A stretch of DNA of 64,000 nt from Ephydatia muelleri (taxonomy: Eukaryota; Porifera; Demospongiae; Spongillida; Spongillidae). The notes under the pieces were generated by a model that saw only the letters and a list, made by a program, of their open reading frames with translations, did no database searches and was not told where the DNA came from. The DNA is taken from assembly GCA_013339895.1 (NCBI GenBank), contig JABACO010000012.1:4764789-4828788 (forward strand). Reading direction: 5' to 3'. Positions 59,301-64,000 of the stretch are shown here, piece after piece (the stretch's first letter is position 1; every line of letters starts with the position of its first letter). The position numbers were made by a program, and so were the translations under genes.

Positions 59301-62300
59301 GTAAGATCATTCCTGCTCCTTGTCCAAAGTAACCATTGCTGAATGCAGTTGATGTCCCTGTTAACAAAGAGCAAATAGTATATACAATAAAGAAGTCAAC
59401 GATTCAAGATACTTACCAAAGAATCCCAATTGATTGCAAACAACAATAGCTTCATTGATGTCCCATGAGTCACTGCACACTGTTCCGTATTTATTGTTGT
59501 AGCACATCTCCACCCTACCTTGGTTCCCTGATGACTCACTCCCAGCTAAGCGAATGTTTCCAGATGTGCAAACTATGGAAATTAAGTAAAAAAACATGTA
59601 GTGTATAATCGAAAACATTTATATGTAACTAAGCCTACCATCTTGCTGCCCTAATCAATTATCTTATTAAAATACATTTCAATTGACAGAATTTCCAGAT
59701 ATTTGCTTATAAAGACCTATTGACTCATGTGATAGAATACATTTTAATGAAAGTCTCTGCCATGACGTTACACCAATCACTCATTATTGCTTTGACATTT
59801 CTTCTATAATGTGTTTTGCAGGTTGTACAGTACATGAAGTACGTGCAGAATGCAATACTTTTGAATTCTTGAAATGTCTTTACATGTTGTACATACAATA
59901 TCTATCTTGAATAACAGAAAGTTATCTGACATAGTAAAGTTCTATTGTGTGGTGCATTTTAAACATAGCAAGGAGGATTTTGACACAAATCTTAATCTGA
60001 CTAAAGTTGTGCTACAAAGTAGATCACCCCATGTATTGAGCCCACTGTTACAGACTTCACTTCTGACCAGACACATGTCTCCAGATATATATATATAAGC
60101 TTTAATTTTTCGAATGAATATGTGTGAAAACGAACAATCCCTCACTAAATACAACACTTATTGAGAAACAATGTTGGCATAAACACTTGCCTCAAATCAT
60201 AACCAGCAACCTCACAGCAGACTAATGGTTTCTATCTATCTATTTCTGAGAATCCATTACATCATTATAAAAGTGTATCTTATCTGAATTGGTTTAGTGC
60301 AGTGAAGTGCTTCATAATCATATGCTGTTTGCCATATACAAGCTTGCATTCTACCAGATAGCAGATGTTGAGTGATAATTGCTTGTGATTCATATGGTAC
60401 AGTAAGAGAATGCCACACAGTTGATCCTAAGTAAAAGACATAACTGTTGTACTAGAGCATAGTGGATTCCTTAAACGGAAACTGTAGTAAAGGTGGATGG
60501 ATATACATTACTTATAATAGGGTCATGCTACTCTTCATCATGAATGTTTATGTGCAGTGGTCCTGCATACAGCATCAGTTTGTTCAAACAAAGATAAGAA
60601 ACCTTTTTAATTACCAAACACTAAAACAAAGTTACAAACGGGAAGAAAGTTCAAAAGATACGGCATGTATCCATACCCTCTGCAATGATGAAACAAAAAC
60701 AAAAGAAGTTTAACAACAGTAATTATGATAGGCATTTCAATTAGCAATGCAATGCATGATAAATAGTACGTTTCTAACTGCGCAACTGATGCATGCACAT
60801 ACTATCTGCATTATAGGAGAATAGTAATGGAGTAACTTGCTAAATTCTAAAATCCTATGAAGAAATAATTGTGTTTGTTCTACATAGTATGAAACATGCA
60901 TTATGAACTAACCAGGTGAACATATAACACCAGAGTCATGTGTATGCAAGCAGCCAGTTGAACCGATTACAGTATTGCGATGGAAACAAGACAAAAGGGA
61001 ACTCTCAGTTCCAGTGCATTTTAGTCCTGCAAGCAGTATTGACCCATTGCTTTGCCCAAAGTATGCATTAGAAATAGCAACTGCATCTCCTGAAAAAGAT
61101 TCATATTTTTTCATGGTTATTAAAGCAAATAAGACAACATACCATAGTATCCGAGTAGTTGGCAAACAACAATAGCTTCATTTATGTCCCACCCATCGTC
61201 ACAAACTGATCCCCACTCATGGTTATAGCACAACTGCAATGTTCCTTGGGTGCCATTTGATCCACTTCCAACAAGTTGAATATCACCATTATTGCATACT
61301 GTTGAAAGTGTGAAATTGACATCAAGCAATCAATCATTCACTAACCATATGAGCAATTTACTCCAGCATCATTTGAATGCAAGCAGCCAGTAGTACCAAC
61401 AACACTGTTACTGTGGGAACACATAAATAGAGATGTCTCATTTCCATTGCATGCTAGTCCTGTCAATAAAACTGATCCATTGCTTGGTCCAAAGTATGCA
61501 TTAGCATAAGCAACTGAAACACCTGGGGAAAAAAAGATAATTTTTTCCCACTACGACAAGAGAAACCATACCATTGTATCCGAGTAGATGGCAAACCACA
61601 GTAGCTTCATTTGTGTCCCATCCATTGTCACACACAGTCCCCCATCTGTTATTATAGCACAACTGTACTGTCCCTTGAGTGGGATTGGGTCCACTTCCAA
61701 CAAGTTGAACATCACCAGTATTGCATACTTTAATAAGTGTGCAAATGAGAGGCAATATTAATCAGTCATGCATGATGTAATTGCCTTTCTCTCCCCCTAC
61801 ACACTCTTGTGCCATAAGCCAGATTGCATGTAATTTGGCAGCAAGCTATACATATATATTCATTTGAATTTGTGTTGAAATGATGAAATGTGAAGTCATC
61901 TTGACACTGTACATCATGTAGTGGTAAAAGTCTAGGGACCATACCATAGTAGATAAAAAATGGCTTAATGACAATAACCAACTGCTAGGAGGTGAGTGAG
62001 ACTGAAACCTTTAAAATTCAGCAGTGGTGGATATTTACGTACTTTATGAAGGGGGCAATGCTGCTTTCAAAGTGAACTCCAAAGCCTGTGATTTCTTTGG
62101 CAAGTTCTGTTTTACCACTTTTCCAATTATTGATGGCATATAACAATTATGTACAACACTGGAGTACAATCCATACAGGTTACATTATGTGTGCGATTGT
62201 TTATCAGGAAGTAGATCCTAAAAAGGATTCTTACTCAACCGGCAAAGTGGGAAATCCTTATATAGGTCAGATTACTAAGTTCAACACGTCATTTAGCATA

Positions 62301-64000
62301 CTATAGTAATAATAAATTAAATTAACATTACTCAACTTATTCAAAACTTACCAAACACTGTACACCCAATGCCTGCATCTTGTGAGTGAGCACAGCCAGT
62401 AGCAGTAATAGGTGTGAGGGTCCGTGGGCATTCTGCTAGTGATGTTTCATTGCCAAAGCATGACACACCAGTGAACAAAATTGGTGAAATACTCTGACCA
62501 AAGTATGCATTTACATATGCAGTTGATGGGCCTATAAAAGGAATTTAATTTCATACCTGAGTTACATGTTATATTATTACCATAGAAACCCAATGCTTTG
62601 CATGCAACAGCTGCATCAGTGGCGCTCCAAGATGTACTGCATATTGATCCCAGATGTTTTCATAGCACAATTCCACTGTGCCTTGATAGCTATTTGAAGC
62701 TGATCCAGCAAGACGAATGGCACCAGTAGTGCATGTGTCTATGAAAACAGAAAGCAGTTGTGTGTTGTAGGTTTAATATTGGATGGTACTATCATTGCAT
62801 TGAATGTCTGTGTATGATACTATATTCTATTGATGGAATTTTATTTTAATTGGGCACCAACAGTAATAACAAAATGAAAGCATATTTTAAATAATGAATA
62901 TAATCATTTTGCTACGGGAGACGTTGTGTCCTTTTTGCAACAATAGTCAAAACCATTTGTGATGATATACTACAACACTATTACCAAGTATTAATTAACT
63001 TTAAATTACATTCACAACATTATACATTGGTTAAAATACATCATCTGCGGACTATAAAAATGCCAAAAGATTTAATTTAGTGATAAGTGGTGTATTAAAA
63101 ATTTCAATCAAATTATTCATGATGGAGAAACAACCTCAATAATCAAGCACATTTTTCATTACAAAAGTTAATGGAAGACAGAGGTATGAAATTTTACATT
63201 ATTGCTTGCCTATTCTAATTATAATGGTGGGTTTTTTTTTTAACTAGTTATGACTGTTTTTGGATCCTGAATATATGGGCATCGCTTTTAAGATTACAAG
63301 AATCCCTGTATACGTTATTTTAGAACAACTTAACAAAACAACTTTAAATTATGCACACTATTGCAACAGCATGGGCTATTACTGCAAGAGATTGAATTAT
63401 CATTATTTTGGTTAAAAGATTCACTTACAGTTCAAAATAAAAGTTTAATTAATACTTGGTACCAATAATAATTCGTCCACTAGCTTACAAAAACAGAACC
63501 TCTAATAATAATATAATTGTAATACAAACACACTGTTCTTCTAAGCAGAGTCAATCTTGATGTCTCAATCAAGAAATGACAGCATTCATGCTGGATGCAC
63601 ATGAAGTACATGTAGTATAGAAACCAAGTGATTAAAGGCAATCAAAAAGCTATTAAAGGCTCTACGTCTGCATGTACTATTAATGTATATACAGAATCTA
63701 AAATGTAAAGAAACTGAGATTAGAAAGATACTATGTCATTACTCACATGTGCAACCAAATTCATCTGAGTTGCCATAACAGTCATAACCATTGTGGTTAC
63801 AGGCATATGTCTTATCAATGCAGTTTCCAATGTTGCATCGTAGTTGATTTGAAGTGCATGAGCCTGGAATAAATTATATAATACATAACAAATTAATGCA
63901 ATTACAGTATGTAATAAACATATTTACCACATCCAAATTCATCACTATAGTCTCCACAGTCGTTGTTGTAGTCACAGCGCAGGGTACTACTGATGCAGTT
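28967..64000 (-). CDS. Giant LDLa-SRCR receptor gene (3' part; 5' end outside window)
   Basis: The transcript runs leftward and enters from the right edge. In protein order: two or more LDLa modules, SRCR1-SRCR21, a transmembrane helix and a short tail, about 2,500 residues within the window. Forty-five exons were placed by GT/AG signals and frame. Each SRCR domain uses an A exon (156 bp; strands up to the third conserved Cys) and a B exon (168-180 bp). All junctions checked are phase 1, so a whole domain or either half can be skipped without a frame change. Introns inside domains are 49-79 bp; those between domains are 47-2,777 bp. SRCR proteins serve in innate recognition and adhesion, and sponges are rich in them. 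One frameshift (SRCR1) clouds whether this allele is fully functional. Confidence 0.9.
29635..29815. repeat. Dispersed repeat in the last receptor intron
   Basis: GAGTATCTGTCATGGAGTTG with its flanks, and AGGTCCCTTTTCGCAAAAAC about 80 bp further on, both recur at 57,350-57,500. There the first block is inverted relative to the second. This indicates a mobile repeat with re-arranged ends. The rest of the 1.9-kb intron (29,359-31,294) holds nothing I recognise. Confidence 0.6.
31295..31703 (-). CDS. SRCR21, membrane-proximal divergent domain
   Basis: A exon 31,548-31,703 and B exon 31,295-31,468. It opens [10 protein letters not shown], has [19 protein letters not shown], and ends [11 protein letters not shown]. 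The A exon lacks the INEA signature shared by SRCR4-20, and the B exon starts [11 protein letters not shown], so the domain lies outside the repeating cassette. It joins the transmembrane exon directly in phase 1. Confidence 0.9.
31948..32337 (-). CDS. SRCR20, divergent domain
   Basis: A exon 32,182-32,337; B exon 31,948-32,115, the shortest B exon (168 bp). Key parts are [19 protein letters not shown] and [14 protein letters not shown]. It carries features of no single cassette class. The 244-bp intron to SRCR21 is among the shortest between domains. Confidence 0.9.
32338..34049 (-). other. Intron between SRCR19 and SRCR20 with G-run and unassigned ORFs
   Basis: Holds a run of 23 G (32,541-32,563), capable of forming a quadruplex. 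Minus-strand ORFs at 33,114-32,782 ([16 protein letters not shown]) and 33,359-33,162 look somewhat protein-like but match nothing I know. They could be relic exons of an inserted sequence. Confidence 0.4.
34050..34433 (-). CDS. SRCR19, class a (unpaired final a)
   Basis: A exon 34,278-34,433 and B exon 34,050-34,220. Class a marks: [14 protein letters not shown] in [17 protein letters not shown] and [11 protein letters not shown] in B. The B exon is two codons shorter around [11 protein letters not shown]. This is a sixth a domain without its b and c partners. The following intron toward SRCR20 is described separately. Confidence 0.9.
35377..35783 (-). CDS. SRCR18, class c
   Basis: A exon 35,628-35,783 and B exon 35,377-35,553. 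Class c marks: RLLGIG-type opening with STQGRVEM and [11 protein letters not shown] exon with [13 protein letters not shown] and [11 protein letters not shown]. Its donor is the less common GTTTTG. The 943-bp intron toward SRCR19 shows no recognisable insert. Confidence 0.9.
36438..36825 (-). CDS. SRCR17, class b
   Basis: A exon 36,670-36,825 and B exon 36,438-36,614. Class b marks: [14 protein letters not shown] and [16 protein letters not shown] exon [13 protein letters not shown] with [11 protein letters not shown]. The 654-bp intron toward SRCR18 is plain AT-rich sequence. Confidence 0.92.
37046..37434 (-). CDS. SRCR16, class a
   Basis: A exon 37,279-37,434 and B exon 37,046-37,222. It opens [15 protein letters not shown] and has [15 protein letters not shown] exon [16 protein letters not shown] and [11 protein letters not shown]. 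Its start is closer to SRCR7 and SRCR10 (GDIRLVGY) than to SRCR4, 13 and 19. The intron to SRCR17 is only 220 bp. Confidence 0.92.
38455..38849 (-). CDS. SRCR15, class c
   Basis: A exon 38,694-38,849 and B exon 38,455-38,631. [16 protein letters not shown] and [14 protein letters not shown] in [16 protein letters not shown] and [11 protein letters not shown] in B. It is closest to SRCR12. The 1.0-kb intron toward SRCR16 has no recognisable feature. Confidence 0.92.
40535..40922 (-). CDS. SRCR14, class b
   Basis: A exon 40,767-40,922 and B exon 40,535-40,711. The A exon is almost identical to that of SRCR17. B exon has [13 protein letters not shown] and [11 protein letters not shown]. The 1.7-kb intron toward SRCR15 is AT-rich, with a TATAATT-rich patch near 39,560-39,620, and lacks supported ORFs. 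Confidence 0.92.
41280..41600 (+). pseudogene. Fragment of a second reverse-transcriptase element
   Basis: In the intron between SRCR13 and SRCR14, on the strand opposite to the receptor. Pieces in two frames ([16 protein letters not shown], then [13 protein letters not shown]) resemble the region just before and within the C-terminal CCHC of endonuclease-type LINEs common in marine invertebrates. It is short, with stops and frameshifts, and differs from the copy at 15.7-19 kb. Recognition rests on remembered family patterns only. Confidence 0.35.
42342..42732 (-). CDS. SRCR13, class a
   Basis: A exon 42,577-42,732 and B exon 42,342-42,518. [14 protein letters not shown] and [19 protein letters not shown] exon [16 protein letters not shown] and [16 protein letters not shown] replaces the usual DINEA. 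Confidence 0.92.
43754..44141 (-). CDS. SRCR12, class c
   Basis: A exon 43,986-44,141 and B exon 43,754-43,930. [16 protein letters not shown] and [15 protein letters not shown] exon [15 protein letters not shown] and [11 protein letters not shown]. The 1.0-kb intron toward SRCR13 holds nothing recognised. Confidence 0.92.
44142..44958. other. Left part of the SRCR11-SRCR12 intron
   Basis: Includes unusually GC-balanced, CG-containing DNA from about 44,440 to 44,960, unlike surrounding introns. This probably marks the 5' part of the inserted YxADPEKK copy. A TATA-like TATAATTA is at 44,881. Confidence 0.4.
44959..46421 (+). pseudogene. Degenerate YxADPEKK-family copy nested in the receptor intron
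   Basis: Opposite strand to the receptor. It starts [14 protein letters not shown], matching the start of the gene at 12,804, then has a repeat array of [16 protein letters not shown] type that flips frame several times through single-base gains and losses. It ends at the same kind of donor (TACCCAAAG|GTATGA, 45,482). A second part (about 45,940-46,421) encodes Gly/Arg (RGG-like) repeats in one frame and an acidic chain in another. It ends [20 protein letters not shown], comparable to the tail of the first copy. With stops and shifts it is probably inactive, yet both exons and the intron remain, so it arose by DNA-level duplication rather than retrocopying. Confidence 0.6.
46919..47303 (-). 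CDS. SRCR11, class b
   Basis: A exon 47,148-47,303 and B exon 46,919-47,092. Class b A exon with [14 protein letters not shown] exon more diverged ([39 protein letters not shown]) and one codon shorter. Between the B exon and the nested pseudogene lies a G-rich tract (46,549-46,567). Confidence 0.92.
47986..48370 (-). CDS. SRCR10, class a
   Basis: A exon 48,215-48,370 and B exon 47,986-48,162. [18 protein letters not shown] and [19 protein letters not shown] exon [16 protein letters not shown] and [11 protein letters not shown]. The 682-bp intron toward SRCR11 is featureless. Confidence 0.92.
48371..49745 (-). other. Intron between SRCR9 and SRCR10
   Basis: AT-rich; no ORF, repeat or RNA gene that I can support. 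Confidence 0.4.
49746..50143 (-). CDS. SRCR9, class c
   Basis: A exon 49,988-50,143 and B exon 49,746-49,922. [21 protein letters not shown] in A (shared with SRCR6 and 18); B exon [26 protein letters not shown] and [11 protein letters not shown]. The GGTE in place of SGTE/TGTE is particular to this domain. Confidence 0.9.
50215..51515. repeat. Two-copy direct duplication of about 600-700 bp within an intron
   Basis: Blocks in 50,215-50,810 recur in order in 50,830-51,515. Examples: GAATGCAATAAACAAAGCTT (50,284 and 50,882), CAATCATGAATGTGAACTTC (about 50,672 and 51,350) and GCAACATTATTGTCAGA. Identity is moderate, with indels. Non-coding. Confidence 0.8.
51842..52232 (-). CDS. SRCR8, class b
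   Basis: A exon 52,077-52,232 ([21 protein letters not shown]) and B exon 51,842-52,018 ([28 protein letters not shown]). Proline in FGPGSG replaces the usual FGQG. Confidence 0.92.
52531..53115. repeat. Two-copy tandem repeat, 300-bp period
   Basis: TGACTGCATCCAGT begins at 52,531 and again at 52,831. About 285 bp then match almost base for base, including CATGTTTCGACATTGAACCT and AACCAGAAGC(A/T)GTGTCTACT, with a few indels. The high identity implies a recent duplication. It lies in the intron between SRCR7 and SRCR8. The rest of that 2.2-kb intron is featureless. Confidence 0.92.
54457..54840 (-). CDS. SRCR7, class a
   Basis: A exon 54,685-54,840 and B exon 54,457-54,630. [37 protein letters not shown] exon [33 protein letters not shown], one codon shorter than the typical B exon, as in SRCR4. 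Confidence 0.92.
54841..56010 (-). other. Intron between SRCR6 and SRCR7
   Basis: Contains a run of 16 G at 55,908-55,923 (third G-rich tract in this gene's introns). No supported ORF. Confidence 0.45.
56011..56411 (-). CDS. SRCR6, class c
   Basis: A exon 56,256-56,411 and B exon 56,011-56,187. [31 protein letters not shown] exon [15 protein letters not shown] with FSQG in place of FGQG, and [11 protein letters not shown]. Confidence 0.92.
57350..57500. repeat. Dispersed repeat related to 29,635-29,815
   Basis: The block around 57,350-57,425 is the reverse complement of 29,635-29,705 (both contain GAGTATCTGTCATGGAGTTG on one strand). AGGTCCCTTTTTGCGGAAAC at 57,465 repeats the second block in direct orientation. 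It lies in the intron between SRCR5 and SRCR6. Confidence 0.6.
57600..58430. mobile_element. Diverged relative of the 3.0-3.6 kb fold-back element
   Basis: 57,660-57,850 aligns with the left arm of the element at 3,035 (CTATTGATTTGTTCTGTT, TTAATTTTTGCT, GGAGATACA). CAGTGGTGCAAAATTAATG near 57,811 is mirrored by CATTAACTTTGCACAGTGG-type sequence at about 58,392, so inverted ends survive around an unrelated centre. Boundaries are uncertain. Confidence 0.55.
58508..58890 (-). CDS. SRCR5, class b
   Basis: A exon 58,735-58,890 and B exon 58,508-58,684. [33 protein letters not shown] exon [33 protein letters not shown]. The intron to SRCR6 holds the two repeats described above. Confidence 0.92.
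59184..59572 (-). CDS. SRCR4, class a (first of the cassette series)
   Basis: A exon 59,417-59,572 and B exon 59,184-59,357. [38 protein letters not shown] exon [16 protein letters not shown] and [11 protein letters not shown]. It is followed after a 293-bp intron by SRCR5. Confidence 0.92.
59573..60912 (-). other. Intron between SRCR3 and SRCR4
   Basis: Parts of 59,690-59,830 resemble 34,555-34,700 (for example TATTTGCTTATAA with GACCTATTGAC, and TTTTGCAGGTTGTA), both lying next to an a-class A exon. The duplicated cassette therefore included intron sequence. No ORF of interest. Confidence 0.5.
60913..61298 (-). CDS. SRCR3, N-terminal divergent domain
   Basis: A exon 61,143-61,298 and B exon 60,913-61,089. 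[18 protein letters not shown] with [19 protein letters not shown], and B exon [30 protein letters not shown] replaces the RVEM of the cassette domains. It is paired with SRCR2. Confidence 0.92.
61346..61727 (-). CDS. SRCR2, N-terminal divergent domain
   Basis: A exon 61,572-61,727 and B exon 61,346-61,522. [38 protein letters not shown] exon [26 protein letters not shown]. It is the sister of SRCR3 and is separated from it by an intron of only 47 bp, the shortest seen here. Confidence 0.92.
62352..62738 (-). CDS. SRCR1, frameshifted A exon
   Basis: A exon 62,581-62,738 (158 bp, not a multiple of three) and B exon 62,352-62,531. [18 protein letters not shown] and CYENIW are in frame; then one G is missing in the Trp-Gly codon pair near 62,650, and the remainder ([15 protein letters not shown]) continues in the next frame. 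B exon: [26 protein letters not shown]. The lost base lies in a short C run on the plus strand, so a sequencing error is possible. The 624-bp intron toward SRCR2 is featureless. Confidence 0.85.
62739..63746 (-). other. Intron between LDLa and SRCR1
   Basis: AT-rich DNA with nothing recognised. Confidence 0.4.
63747..63863 (-). CDS. LDLa module, complete exon
   Basis: One 117-bp exon, phase 1 at both ends. Six Cys and the calcium-cage acidic residues are visible: [23 protein letters not shown], then GNSDEFGC. LDLa modules bind calcium and protein ligands. It is separated by a 64-bp intron from the next module upstream in the protein. Confidence 0.9.
63928..64000 (-). CDS. LDLa module, partial (cut by window edge)
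   Basis: The C-terminal part of a second LDLa: [14 protein letters not shown] then GDYSDEFGC, ending at a GTAAAT donor. The exon continues past the right edge, so more LDLa or other modules are likely upstream. Confidence 0.85.

Overview
This is eukaryotic, almost certainly animal, DNA. Coding sequence is split into short exons with GT/AG introns as small as 47-80 bp. A receptor gene built from LDL-receptor class A and scavenger receptor cysteine-rich (SRCR) domains fills the right half, and the left half is crowded with eukaryotic transposons. The combination of huge SRCR tandem arrays with the CYNNxWGTVC signature, compact introns, AT-rich DNA studded with TACATGTA-type palindromes, and RYxADPEKK-type repeat proteins fits a demosponge (Amphimedon-like) best. 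That assignment is inference; I could not search.

Left region (1-28,300): a mosaic of mobile elements with a few genes between them. In order: a short tandem repeat, an inverted-repeat element and a (CA)n tract (1-1,312); a large fold-back element (3,035-3,645); a non-autonomous hAT-like transposon with a perfect 8-bp target duplication (4,258-5,544); a decayed integrase with a GPY/F tail (minus strand, 5.9-6.8 kb); a small inverted-repeat element (7,223-7,465); and a Ginger-like DNA transposon (7,983-12,773). The last carries a multi-exon gene for an integrase-type transposase, a Cys-rich segment, a Ulp1-type protease and a PHD finger. It sits between a TATA box and the start codon of a gene for a Lys/Arg-rich YKADPEKK-repeat protein (12,804-14,347). 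After this come a perfect-armed fold-back element (14,429-14,722), a frameshifted non-LTR reverse transcriptase (15.7-19.05 kb, minus strand), and satellite-like repeats (19.5-20.0 kb). A single-exon gene follows for a secreted protein with about 69 YDGK-type repeats capped by one Sushi domain (22,494-24,635). A RING-finger ORF (26,465-26,725, minus) and a 129-residue orphan protein (27,719-28,108) complete this half.

Right region (28,967-64,000, minus strand): the 3' part of one very large receptor gene that runs off the right edge. Read in protein order it encodes at least two LDLa modules, 21 SRCR domains, one transmembrane helix and a cytoplasmic tail of about 90 residues. Each SRCR domain is two exons; the first is exactly 156 bp in 20 of 21 cases, and all splice junctions checked are phase 1. 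Domains 4-19 follow a strict three-class order (a-b-c)x5 plus a final a, so the array grew by duplication of a three-domain cassette. Domain 1 carries a one-base frameshift. Introns host more repeats, including a degenerate second copy of the YxADPEKK gene on the opposite strand (44,959-46,421), a fragment of a second reverse-transcriptase element (about 41.3 kb) and local tandem duplications (50.2-51.5 and 52.5-53.1 kb).

The receptor probably acts at the cell surface in adhesion, self-recognition or microbe binding, the usual inference for SRCR arrays. The Sushi-repeat protein is probably secreted into matrix or cuticle. No rRNA, tRNA, CRISPR or prokaryotic signals were seen.
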